Shown here: positions 49,401-58,149 of the stretch, piece by piece | Layout: every line of letters begins with the position of its first letter | How positions within the stretch are numbered: the stretch's first letter is position 1 | Assembly: GCF_965363235.1 (NCBI RefSeq) | Contig: NC_134843.1 | Coordinates: 50,897,535-50,961,534 of the forward strand | Source: Mytilus galloprovincialis | Taxonomy: Eukaryota > Mollusca > Bivalvia > Mytilida > Mytilidae | DNA: 64,000 bases | Direction: 5' to 3' | Made by a program: the position numbers and the translations under genes | Notes under the pieces: model-generated | The model's input: only the letters and a program-made list of their open reading frames with translations | Told to the model about the DNA's origin: nothing | Database searches by the model: none

Positions 49401-52400
49401 AATAGAACTGAAAACGTACGATATCTTTTATTATTCAAATTTGATCGATTTTTTCTTAGAAATTGGAAAGCATTTCACCATTTATTTTTGCCATCATTTG
49501 AAATAATCAAATTTATTTTAGTAATATTATTCTCAAGGGTGATACCAGTCATGCGGGAATAACATTTCAATGGAATGAATTGCAATTACTTCAACAAAGT
49601 AATGCATTAAATTAAACATTACATTTTATAAATTTCATTATCATAAGAGACCTATGTCCAACATTTTATACTAAAATCTTGGGAAAGTAATTAAGAGGTA
49701 TATCATAAATCCTTTCATTGCATATTTAGACCAAATGTCAACTGTCAAACAATTTTTTCTCCTTGACAACATTTATTTACATTTCGGTCATAAAGAGTAT
49801 CGACAGATTGTAGCATTTCAAAGGACACCAATTGTGCACCTTATTTCTATATACTTTTGTAATATTGACTGTTACATGGAACCCTAAATAAGATATGTAT
49901 TGATTTGATAAATATTAAAATTTAATGAAAGCATATTTAATCAACTTATAGTTTTTATTAGCAATACAAGGATATGATTCTTTTTAGGCAAACCTTCTGA
50001 CAGTTCGAATAGTAAGTATAACTTCAAAAATTAAGACCGCAATACGCTTCAAGAAGCTACAGAATATATCGTTTTGAATTATTCGAAAATCTATTTTTTT
50101 ATATTTTTACATCAAATAACTCTTCAGCTCGATAACAGTGAAAAGCAAAACTCTGGAATTTTCTCAATAATACTTGGAAAACTTTTGTACTTTTTGTATA
50201 TTTTGTCAATCCTCCTCAAAGTCTTTTCCTCGGATAAACCCTACGATATATCTCTCGCCTTGTTTCAATTATTTTCATTCTTTTATCACTTAAACAAATA
50301 ACTTTATATTCAAGATTTACATTCTGCATGCATTCTTCAATATAAAACAAAATTGAGAAAAGAAAGAAAAAATAAGAATAGAAAACTATACCAGGTATTC
50401 TAAAAACGAGACAAGAATGTGCAACAAATATGTAAAACAAAAAAGCTCATTAAACGGATACGATTGATTCTAATAACTCAAATTGTAAACTCTCGTAATA
50501 TTTCGATGTGTGTAATTATAAATACGAAGTTTGAATTCGTAACGTCTGCCACTTTTCAGAAGTATAAATGTTTTAAGTTTACAGGTTTATATATGTAGGT
50601 TTGATTTCAGTAGTGACAACAAATGATCATGACGAACAGTCTTACCATTTGCTGGTGAAAGCCCAAAGTATCTTACTTGAGAATCTTGCATTTAATTTAA
50701 TTCTTTTATCGTTCGTCACCCAGTCTGTCCCTCCGAAAGACCTTAGATGTATAACTATGTTCAGCGTTTCATGGCTATAACGGAAAAGAATGATTTAATA
50801 TTTGGTGTGGAGCTTGACATTGTTCAGTTGTACGGTTAAGGCAATTTTTACATCAAACATAACGCAACTACCTGTTTTGCGATAGTTTTCTTCTATTTTT
50901 TTTTATCTTGCTTTTCTTGGCTTCAATGAAGGGAAATCATTTAATGTTTGTCATAGAGCTTAATAATGTCGTGCTTTATGTTGTAATCATTTTTTTCATC
51001 TACCGACTTCCTGTTAGCCGATAATTGTCATTTGAAAAACGATTATTGCCTCTGTTATGAAATGGTCTTGTTTTAATGTGCAAGCAATGTACAAAATAAG
51101 TGTACCCAATTCATATTTTTAAACAATTTGCAATTTTCACGATTTACAACACTCACTGCACAAGTAACATTTTCGTAAAGGAAATCATAGCGTTTATAAG
51201 AGTTATTGTATTGTTAGGGGTTATTGAACATGTTACTCAAAGCAATAGAATATACAGCTGCGCAGGTTCAGCCAGGTATTAGTCATCAATATCACAAAAC
51301 TTTAATTCCCCCTTTTTATTACTTTAAAAAAAAATTGTTAAAAAATGGAAAACAACACGTTAAATGAGTTATTGCGTCCGAAGCGCTTTTCTTGATTTAT
51401 CTTTATTAAGAACGCTCAAAGCCGAACATTTGAAATCAAACATGCTGATGCCTTATGTGTTCAAAATCATGAAGAGAATTAAGTAAGTAAGCATGTCAAA
51501 AATACCAAAAAATAAATAGCCAAATTCATCTAAACTTTGCCTGAGGGAAATGAAACCTTAGTTTCATAATAATTTCAAAATTTATAAACAGACGATTTCA
51601 GTAAAGTTTGTTAAATCATGTCAGTACCAAAGCACTGACTACTGAGCTGATGTTACTCTCGGGGACTGATAGTCCAACAGCAGAGGTCGACCCAGTGATG
51701 TAAAAAATGGAAAACAACACGTTGAATAATTTATTGCGTCCGAAGCACTTTTCTGGATTTGCCTTCATCAGAAACACTCAAAGCCAAACATTTGAAATCC
51801 GAAGATGTATAATAACTGCAAATCGTTGAAGAGCTATATGTCAAAAATACCTAAAGTTAATAGCCAAATTTATCTAAGGCCAACTTTGCCTGATAGAGTT
51901 GAAACCTTAGTTTCCAAATTACTTTCAAAATTTATAAACAGACAATTTTAGTAAAGTCTGTTAAATCATGTCAGTATCAAAGCACTGACTACTGAGCTGA
52001 TGATACCCTCGGGGACTGATAGTCCACCAGCAGAGGTATCGACCCAGTGATGTAAAAAATGGAAAACAACACGTTAAATAGTTTATTGCGTCCGAAGCGC
52101 TTTTCTGGATTTGCCTTCATCAGGAACGCTCAAAGCCAAACATTTGAAATCCGAAGATGTATAAGTACTGAAAATCTTTGAAGAGCTATATGTCAAAAAT
52201 ACCTAAAATAAATAGCCAAATTCATCTAAAGTCAACTTTGCCTGAGAGAGTTGAAACCTTATTTTTCATAATAATTTCAAAATTTATAAACAGACAATTT
52301 TAGTACAGTTTATTAAATCATGTCAGTACCGAAGCACTTACTACTGAGCTGATGATACCCTCGGGGACTGATAGTCCACCAGCAGAGGTAACGACCCAGT

Positions 52401-53582
52401 GATATAAAAAATGGAAAACAACATGTTGAATAATTTATTGCGTCCGAAGCGCTTTTCTTGATTTACCTTCGTCAGGAACGCTCAAAGCCAAACATTTGAA
52501 ATCCGAAGATGTGTAAGTACTGAAATTCGTTGAAGAGCTATATGTCAAAATACCAAAAATAAATAGCCAAATTCATCTAAAGTCAACTTTGCCTGAGGGA
52601 GTTGAAACCTGAGTTTCATAATAATTTCAAAATTTATAAACAGACAATTTCAGTAAAGTTTGTTAAATCATGTCAGTACCAAAGCACTGACTACTGAGCT
52701 GATGATACCCTCGGGGACTGATAGTCCACCAGCAGAGGTATCGACGCAGTGATGTCAAAAATGGATAACAACACGTTAAATAGTTTATTGCGTCCGAAGC
52801 GCTTTTCTGGATTTGTCTTCATCAGGAACGCTCAAAGCCAAACATTTGAAATCCGAAGATGTATAAGTACTGAAAATCGTTGAAGAACTATATGTCAAAA
52901 ATACTGAAAATAAATAGCCAAATTCATATAAGGCCAACTTTAACTGAGGGAGTTAAAACATTAGTTTCATAATAATTTTGGTTATTAAGTTATAAAATTT
53001 GTTAAATCATGTTAGTACCGAAGCACTGACTATTGAGCTGATAGTCAGGCAAAGTAATCTATACCAAAGGTAGAAAAACTTTACAATAAAAAAAGAAGTT
53101 CTGACTACTTGGGCAGTACTACGATCGGGGAATAAATTTCTAGCAGCATTAGCGTCGACAGTAGTGGTTGTAAATAAACTCATCACAGATTTTGTTTTTT
53201 GCGCAATAGAGTTGATCAAAAAAATACTACAAAAGATAAAGAAAAACATGATTTGAACATCTATTCGTAAGCTGTTGTAAACCTATCAAGAAAATTTTCA
53301 TTTTGTATAACATCTATAATGCTTTGCTAAAAATATAATTTAACAATCATGCCCATATTACAATATTTGACTACATCATTGTGCACTATCTGTAGATGTG
53401 TCAACTTGTATTTTGTATTGCATTATTCATATCTGGTTTGGATGATTATATGCAAACTTATAGACGTCTTGAATTTGTTGATAACAAACACTTATATTAT
53501 AGATGTGTCAGCAGGGAAAGCTCTAGGATCAATTGGAGTGTTAGGGTTTGTTGTGACATTGTGTTTGCTTTTAATACGTTAA
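37391..53582 (+). CDS. Gene B: small Ig-superfamily membrane or GPI-anchored protein, 6 coding exons, 272 aa
   Basis: Joined exons: 37391-37460, 46383-46679, 47732-47874, 49018-49222, 49988-50011, 53503-53582. All junctions are GT-AG; 819 nt form one frame ending in TAA. Layout: signal peptide about 1-24, V-like Ig domain 25-122, second diverged Ig-like region 123-238 split by an intron, short Ser-rich linker, hydrophobic C-terminal segment 253-271 and a single final Arg. There is no cytoplasmic signalling tail and no charged residue within the hydrophobic segment. It could therefore be a tail-less type I protein or, because small residues (SSN, VSAG) precede the segment, a GPI-anchored one. 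Its function is not recognised; surface recognition or adhesion is inferred from the Ig fold. It is divergent from gene A. A downstream AATAAA lies at 53771-53776. A further unseen exon inside the 3.5-kb last intron cannot be excluded. Confidence 0.75.
37624..39937 (+). mobile_element. Helentron-like (HINE/pearl-like) non-autonomous element with 500-bp tandem core
   Basis: The 5' end is a palindrome (AGCTCACCTGGCC, then GGCCAAGTGAGCT). A GTC microsatellite follows (37669-37730), then four tandem core units of about 500 bp, starting at 37735, 38237, 38736 and 39236, each with CCAACCAAGATGGCCGC. The 3' end has AGGTGAGCG, inverted to the 5' AGCTCACCT, then a hairpin AGGCTCTTTAGAGCCT followed by CTAG and T. 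That layout is known for Helentron-derived elements such as oyster pearl. It has no coding capacity and lies at the start of gene B intron 1. The element is widespread in molluscs by my recollection. Confidence 0.6.
37669..37730 (+). repeat. GTC/CGT trinucleotide microsatellite
   Basis: An interrupted run of GTC units (with GTCC variants) between the 5' palindrome and the tandem core of the Helentron-like element. Confidence 0.85.
40106..40300 (+). repeat. Family A mussel repeat
   Basis: Contains GGAAGATGTGGTATGAGTGC, CAACACGGAGCCTTGGCTCA and CAGCAAGCTATAAAGGGCCC, a longer copy. In gene B intron 1. Similar sequence continues to about 40430. Confidence 0.75.
40765..40870 (-). repeat. Family A mussel repeat fragment, reverse
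   Basis: CGAGGCTACGTGACCGTAAA and a diverged end ACCAAATCTTCTCATATCT. In gene B intron 1. Confidence 0.5.
42000..42150 (-). repeat. Family C mussel repeat fragment, reverse
   Basis: AATACTGAACTCCGAGGAAA, GGGACAACAACTGTCATAAT and CCTGACTTGGTACAGGTATT. Confidence 0.6.
42628..42800 (+). repeat. Family A mussel repeat
   Basis: AAGAAGATGTGGTATTAGTG, CAACTCTCTCATCCAAGTCA and ACCTTGGCTCACATCGAAAA in family order. In gene B intron 1. Confidence 0.75.
43020..43145 (-). repeat. Family A mussel repeat fragment, reverse
   Basis: TGCTCCGTGTTGAAGGCCGT and TCGATGGCGAGTTGTCTCTT. In gene B intron 1. Confidence 0.65.
44285..44425 (-). mobile_element. tRNA-derived SINE copy
   Basis: On the minus strand GGGTTCGAATCCCGGCGAGG contains a perfect RNA polymerase III B box (GGTTCGAATCC). 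It is preceded by TGTCACGATATCTCAATAGC and followed by AATTGTTGGGTTGATGGTTA. The A-box half is missing or diverged here. Confidence 0.65.
44711..44835. mobile_element. Fold-back MITE, 55-bp arms
   Basis: Arms 44711-44765 and 44781-44835 are inverted with two mismatches and a 15-bp spacer. The arm contains GTGCGATATGAACTAGCACA. It lies in gene B intron 1 just after a SINE copy. Confidence 0.7.
45225..45375 (-). mobile_element. tRNA-derived SINE copy
   Basis: On the minus strand GGGTCTAGCGGGACGGCTGA resembles a tRNA-type A-box region and TGTCACGATATTACAGTAGC matches the 44.4-kb copy. The B box is eroded, but the tail ACATTGTTGGGTTGATGTTT is shared. Confidence 0.6.
45479..45588. mobile_element. 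Fold-back MITE, about 35-bp arms
   Basis: TAGATTATAACAT and ATGTTATAATCTA end the two arms; TCCATATTGG and CCAATATGGA continue inwards. Three or four mismatches. The centre contains CCTCGAGG. It lies in gene B intron 1. Confidence 0.6.
46140..46362 (+). mobile_element. Retrozyme-like repeat copy carrying the intact hammerhead
   Basis: This copy contains the conserved blocks CAATGCTCTTCAACTTTGTA, the hammerhead, and TATAATCCTGGTACCTTTGA at its 3' side. It belongs to the same family as the 10.2-kb copy. The part before 46220 is diverged and possibly rearranged. Confidence 0.65.
46288..46331 (+). ncRNA. Hammerhead ribozyme, intact core, in gene B intron 1
   Basis: All hammerhead parts are visible. 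Stem I is GCGUCA (46288-46293) paired with UGGCGU (46326-46331), then CUGAUGA (46294-46300). Stem II is GUCU/AGAC with loop UAUGU (46301-46313), then GAA. Stem III is the self-complementary octamer ACGCGCGU (46317-46324), followed by C17 at 46325. Predicted self-cleavage is between 46325 and 46326. The palindromic stem III suggests a type I ribozyme acting as a dimer. It lies in the sense strand of gene B, ending 51 nt before the exon 2 acceptor boundary. Activity is inferred, not shown. Confidence 0.8.
46383..46679 (+). CDS. Gene B exon 2: V-like Ig domain
   Basis: This 297-nt phase 1-1 exon encodes an Ig domain with FSLECKAND at the B strand and DDHGNWKCTHT at the F strand (the D-x-G-x-Y/W-x-C motif with Trp). 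The C-strand Trp is absent, and an extra Cys pair (SCFPTNIFNASC) adds a likely second disulfide and a glycosylation site. Acceptor TTGTTGTAG, donor GTAAGTAA. An intact hammerhead ribozyme repeat ends just upstream. Confidence 0.8.
46680..49017 (+). other. Gene B introns 2 and 3
   Basis: No mobile element was identified around exon 3. 47540-47640 has weak family C-like words. Confidence 0.4.
47732..47874 (+). CDS. Gene B exon 3: first half of diverged second Ig-like region
   Basis: This 143-nt exon (acceptor TTTGTCTGCAG, donor GTAAGTAC) runs from phase 1 to 0 and encodes a segment with TFTVFYGCFSSTVKFKWTIS. The Cys and the Trp 11 residues later match Ig B and C strands. The next exon continues the domain. 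Confidence 0.7.
49018..49222 (+). CDS. Gene B exon 4: second half of diverged Ig-like region
   Basis: This 205-nt exon (acceptor TTTGTTTTAG, donor GTACGTTC) runs from phase 0 to 1 and encodes SVDWIVVGKNTTVMDCASNT through DQVFFK. The single Cys (MDC) could pair with that of exon 3. The fold assignment is weak, but frame continuity and splice sites are good. Confidence 0.68.
49988..50011 (+). CDS. Gene B exon 5: 24-nt linker micro-exon
   Basis: This 24-nt phase 1-1 exon (acceptor TTCTTTTTAG, donor GTAAGTATAA) encodes GKPSDSSN, a flexible stalk before the hydrophobic C-terminus. Its symmetric phase means it can be skipped in frame. Confidence 0.6.
50012..51341 (+). other. Gene B intron 5, 5' part
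   Basis: No recognisable gene or element; a small extra exon cannot be ruled out by eye. Confidence 0.35.
51374..51415 (-). pseudogene. Degenerate hammerhead motif of array unit 1
   Basis: Stem I and the AAGCGCUU palindrome are kept, but the CUGAUGA core reads CUUAAUA, so catalysis should be lost. Confidence 0.5.
51736..51777 (-). ncRNA. Hammerhead motif of array unit 2
   Basis: Stem I is GUGUUU with GGACGC (one mismatch-like wobble), the core CUGAUGA and GAA are intact, and stem III is AAGUGCUU, a palindrome broken to a G-U wobble. Confidence 0.45.
52088..52129 (-). ncRNA. Hammerhead motif of array unit 3
   Basis: Stem I GCGUUC/GGACGC, CUGAUGA, a weak stem II (GG/CC around CAAAU, flanked by an A-A mismatch), GAA, palindromic stem III AAGCGCUU, C17 at 52094. 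Core bases are intact; the weak stem II may lower activity. Confidence 0.6.
52440..52481 (-). ncRNA. Hammerhead motif of array unit 4
   Basis: This has the same layout as unit 3, with CUGACGA (change at tolerant position 7) and palindrome AAGCGCUU. Stem II is further weakened (GG to UCA side), so activity is doubtful. Confidence 0.5.
52790..52831 (-). ncRNA. Hammerhead motif of array unit 5
   Basis: GCGUUC/GGACGC stem I, CUGAUGA, stem II region AGACAAAUCCA, GAA, AAGCGCUU, C17. Core bases are present and stem II is poor. Confidence 0.5.
53503..53582 (+). CDS. Gene B exon 6: C-terminal hydrophobic segment and stop
   Basis: Acceptor TTATATTATAG is followed by 80 nt encoding VSAGKALGSIGVLGFVVTLC then LLLIR and TAA. 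Nineteen mostly hydrophobic residues end the protein with one Arg. This fits a membrane anchor without a tail or a GPI-attachment signal. Confidence 0.72.
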
Positions 53583-53739
53583 AGGGTTCAAAAGGTAAGA
53601 ATATAAAGTATTTAATAGGCTATTATTTTATTTCTGTGTCATTTTGTATATTGTGGAGAGTAATCTCACCACCGACCGGAGGAGGGATTTAGCTAGCCCC
53701 TAATCAAAATGTGTACTAATTCTAAAAAAATTGATGTCA

Positions 53740-53875
53740 CACTAAACTAAAAAACATATAGATAAACTAAAATAAAAAAAGCATACACAACATTAACAAT
53801 GACATCTGACTTGGGACAGGCGCAACAATGCGGCGGGGTTAAACAAATTTTATGAGATCTCACCCCAAAGACTAT
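53740..53875 (-). repeat. Family A-related repeat (5' part)
   Basis: CTGACTTGGGACAGGCGCAA and GCGGCGGGGTTAAACAAATT are the reverse of words at 19.49-19.53 kb. Just downstream of gene B; it supplies the AATAAA at 53771. Confidence 0.55.
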
Positions 53876-55880
53876 ACCTTTAATTGATTTTCGATAAGAA
53901 AGTAATCATAAGTGTTTTTATGAGTAACATGATTGACTGTGACGTTGTTTCAGATACATTTGAACATTCAAAGATGTTATATCTAGTCTTAAAGAGGTCA
54001 AGCAGTAAACAATATTGGTGCATTTTATTCACCTATTTAATTAATACTATGTTTCCTTTAATTTCCATTGCTATTTAGCATTATTCGTATCGGAATAGGG
54101 AGCTAACTGCATTTCATATATGTAGTTCTTGGATGTAAAATGAAAACTTACATATCAATTACGAGTAAAAATTAATGGATTTGTTATTAAACATCATTGG
54201 ATAAGATACAATAAGGCATGTTTTTGTTCATCCAAAGAAACTTTAAACCTGAGGGAATATTTTAACATTATAAGTAGCTTTCCAAACCAGAATTTGAAAA
54301 ATGAGAAAATATGGGGGACAAAAAAATATCGTACTAGTCCGTTAGGAATATGACTCGTTAATTCATTTTGGTATTTTACGCCATGATTATACTGTTTGAT
54401 TTATATTCTGGATGACACCCAGTCAAACCAACATTCAATTTATATAATCCATTGCAATGACATATGCATACTGTATATTGACCCGGACAGTATGCGCAAA
54501 GAATATCGCAGTTTACATTAAACATGAATAATTGTGTTGTTTGGTATCATTGTTAGTGTCATAAAAATATGGGTTGTACCACACTGGAAATAAAAAAACT
54601 GAAAATCGAAAAAAAAACCTAGAGAAAGCTATGACCAAGGAAAAACATAAAAAATTGAACAGTAGTTAACAAATTACTACTTGGTGTAAGGGTTATCCAT
54701 ATCAAACCTTCAGGAAATTTAAAAAGGGCATTATATCAGTTCGCCTGTCGTTAGTCAGTCCTGTATTTGGATAAAATTTTTGGATCATGAAAGTCAACGT
54801 CAAGTTGTGGAGAAATACACATAAAAGATAACACTTAATTATGAGCTGACTGTTTTTAGATATATGTCAAAATCGAGTTGTGTCCCTGATGTAACTGTTC
54901 ACAAAATATCAAAATGTGATGGTACGTTTCGGATTTACTCTTTATAATAGGATTAAAATAAAAGAAATTTGTAAACAAGACGTAATCGTACTTATCGATG
55001 TAATTTGTTTCTTTTTCAGAAATGCATGCTAGATGATACAGTGGTAAAGGAAGACAGGTCACATTGCTTTGAAAGGTGTTATCATTATAGCTTCCAACAT
55101 TTTCTGAATGACATTATTATAACTTCTTTTCTTCTTTCATTAGATTGGCACATAAATTGCAAAACCCGTTTGTGTTTGTGTCTGTTACAAGACAAGATAC
55201 TGTTATTTTGTAAGGCAGTTCATTGTTTGTGTATATCATAATTAAATTTTGCTTATTTATTCTGCATAAATTAGACTTTTATATTTTATATGTAAATGGT
55301 TTCTCCAGAGTTATAATTAGCCGTAAAGTACTGTTTTTTAATTGTTTAACGGACGTATGGTTGATAAACTTTACGTTATTTAGTTGTATAGATCTGTCAC
55401 TTTTGGACACATTTCTTGATTTTTCTTAAATGATTATAAAATAGTTCCTTTTAAACATAATTCGTTGATTCAAATGTTTCTATGAACACATCTGCTATCA
55501 AATTTACATATTATATTTAGTTAAAACAATTATAATTATAATCATTGATGTATTGTTACGCGAAAAATATCCGTGTTAAATTGCCTGTGCTTAGATAAAA
55601 GGTTGGTAACAGGGAGACGAGAGTAAAATTTACACAGGTATTTTGTTGTACATTTTTGTTGAACATATCTTAATGTAGTCTTTTATAGTTCGACGTTATA
55701 GTATTCTATATACAACTGGCTGATGTGCATTACTATTTAATAAATTTCTGAAAATTATGTGTTTAATAACAGTTATTTTATCATATTAATCATCATAAAA
55801 CAAAATAGTATGTAAACAAAGAAAATAAGAAGGTATGCAAAACTGAATAGACAAAACATATAAGCAAAAACATACAGACA
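53876..55880. other. Downstream of gene B, no gene seen
   Basis: AT-rich sequence with short frames lacking domain features. Confidence 0.4.
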
Positions 55881-57088
55881 ATTAAAAACCAATTGTTCAG
55901 AGAACAATTGAAGGTCTTTCCATCAAAACAATGTATTTTGATATGAAAGTTGTGAAACTAAGTTTAAAATGTCATTTCAATCGTCAAATGATAGCTTCTA
56001 GTACGCTGATTCCAAAAATATTTGGTTTCCATACACTTTTTTTTAAATAAGGGAGATAATTTGTTACTTCCGGTTTGAAAAATGTTACTTACGATTATAT
56101 TTGAATATTTACTTGACACTGATTCCAAAAATATCTGGTTCTATATACTTTTATATTAATAAAGTACAAAAAATAGCTACTTCCGGTTTACAAAAGGTCA
56201 CTTCCGGTTGTTTCTTTCAAGGTTAAATGGTTTGATACCTTTTTTCAAAATTTTCATAGCTGTATCATGTATACATATAAAATAAAAGCAAAGGTCAAAA
56301 TCTAGAACGTCAAATTAAGCTATGACCTTGAGATCAATTTCAAGGTCATGAACTAAGGACCTCAAATCAAAAGACCATAGGTCTTAATTATATTTGGTTA
56401 ATGACTTATATCACCAAACACGTATTTTTAAATACAAGAGGGGAGAAAACTCCCTTTTACGTTCAACGTACCCTTGCAATAAAAAATTATGTGTTACGAC
56501 ATGTCGCAACTAACAATTTAGTAAAAATAATATGTTGATATCTTATACGGTCTTTGGATATAAGTGAAAATAAGCCAAATTCAAATATTAGAATATGACC
56601 TTGACCTTTGACCTTGACCTAATTTTCATTTTTTTGGACCAAGGACCTCAAATCAAAAGATCCTAGGTCTCTATCACTTATGGTTTATAAGATAGAAATG
56701 CATATCACTTATATCAGATGCATAAGGGGAAATAACTCTCATATGGAGCGGTCATATTGCTTCGGTCAAAATAGGACAAATCATGCAAAGGATATAACGA
56801 GCAATTTTGTAAAATAAATTTGTCGTTATCTTTTACGGTTGCGAAGGAGTTGTGAGCACAAGGAAAACAGTGTTTGGGGAGATAACTCCTACAAAGAAAA
56901 GTATTCGGTTACGCAGGGTAAATTTCAAAAGCGCATAAACTGTTCGATATCATATACCAAATATCAAAGCGACATATTGCGAAACAAATGTTTATCGCAA
57001 GAACAAAATTTGGCGGAAGAAAAAAAAAAAAAAAAATAATAATCAGAAGAAAAACAATAGGTCTTTCCACAGAAAAGTGGAAAGACCT
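55881..57088. repeat. Repeat block with AGGTCTTTCCA ends
   Basis: AGGTCTTTCCA at 55912 and its inverse TGGAAAGACCT ending at 57088 bracket the block. The right end is a hairpin (AGGTCTTTCCAC and GTGGAAAGACCT). The interior repeats GACCTCAAATCAAAAGA twice (56359 and 56645), plus TGACCTTTGACCTTGACCTA. The left border AAACCAATTGTTC recurs inverted at 33250-33275. Probably a non-autonomous element with unsettled ends. Confidence 0.5.
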
Positions 57089-57359
57089 AATAATGCTAAA
57101 AATAACCATAGCACGATAACACTATGCCGGGATATACAAATACCCGGTATGTTTGACATGTTTTATTTACAGTTACAAATAATACAAATTACATGAACTC
57201 TTAAATGATACACAAAAATGACTACTATTTAACGTTTGACCTTTGACCTTTGATATACTGTAAGCGCTTTTTGAGATAAAGTTTCAATTATATGGTCATA
57301 TTTATAACTTTACTTTATGCAAAAGTGAGAATTATTCGAAATGCTTAAGATTTTTTTCA

Positions 57360-57530
57360 AGGCAAAGATTACTTTTGGCCGATTTTGAAACAACATTTTG
57401 GAGTTTTAGGTCCTCAATGCTCTTCAACATTATACTTTTGGATTTTTTACTATTTTGATGTTAGCGTCACTGATGAGTCTTATTGAGATTAAACGCGCGT
57501 CTGGCGTATCAAATTTTACTTGTAAAGGAT
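57360..57530 (+). mobile_element. Retrozyme-like repeat fragment
   Basis: TTTTAGGTCCTCAATGCTCT and TCAACATTATACTTTTGG precede the dead hammerhead. The matching 3' block AATTATAATCCTGGTACCGT appears only at 57857, so about 330 bp have been inserted after the hammerhead. Confidence 0.5.
57464..57507 (+). pseudogene. Hammerhead copy with mutated catalytic base
   Basis: Stem I GCGUCA/UGGCGU, CUGAUGA and palindromic ACGCGCGU are intact, but the GAAA segment reads UAAA, removing G12, the general base of the hammerhead. Predicted inactive. Confidence 0.65.
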
Positions 57531-58149
57531 TACTGAAATCCCCAAAATATGTAAGCTTTTGATGTCGAAGTACACGAAAACGAGAATCATTATAACCATA
57601 TGATTATGAATGCATCATATCAAATGAAATGTGTGGAAAATCCCAACGAGATATTATATTATATCAGGTGTTTGCTTAAATATACATTATATTGTTTTAT
57701 TGACCTCTGTATTAGTTTTATAACAGACGATCTTGATAAACAAAATTTACTCATGATACAGCTATATGTCAAAAGCATTTTAATTGTTAAGATATGCAAA
57801 TGAAAAAAGGATAGTATCAACAAGTCCATGTAAAATCAAAATAAAGCAATCACTTAAATTATAATCCTGGTACCGTTGATAACTATAACAGCACACATGT
57901 TTTAAAAACGGTTAGTTTCAAAAAGTAAATAACAGATACATACAAAATAATAACTTACAAATTGTTGATCACAGTAAGTATGAAAAAATTCGTAAAAATT
58001 GCTGTGAATAGCTAAATGTTTGATTTTGTCGATAAGAATATGAAATTAATACAGTAATTTATTTTTTGCACGGTATTTGATGCGGCTTGTTGTGGTTTTT
58101 AGTTTTTAATTAATATCTGTTTGACCTTTGCCTGTGTCTGTTGATTTGA

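Larger units (their letters stand above)
51342..53043 (-). mobile_element. Five-unit tandem array (about 350-bp units) with hammerhead motifs, retrozyme-like
   Basis: The word AAAATGGAAAACAACACGTT, or a close form, recurs with its ATGG at about 51717, 52059, 52411 and 52761 after the first at 51345, giving spacings of 342-372 bp. Each unit carries on the minus strand GGACTATCAGTCCCCGAGGG and a hammerhead-like motif. The array lies in gene B intron 5, antisense, and ends about 460 bp before exon 6. The last unit is truncated. Tandem monomers with a ribozyme per unit are the hallmark of retrozymes. Confidence 0.7.

Noticed and set aside
52345..52400. Plus-strand CTGATGATACC as a second hammerhead in the array
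   Set aside because: The GAAA segment and stem I partner are absent; the resemblance is limited to CUGAUGA.
51342..53043. CRISPR-like array
   Set aside because: Units of about 350 bp without short repeat-spacer alternation in a eukaryotic intron.
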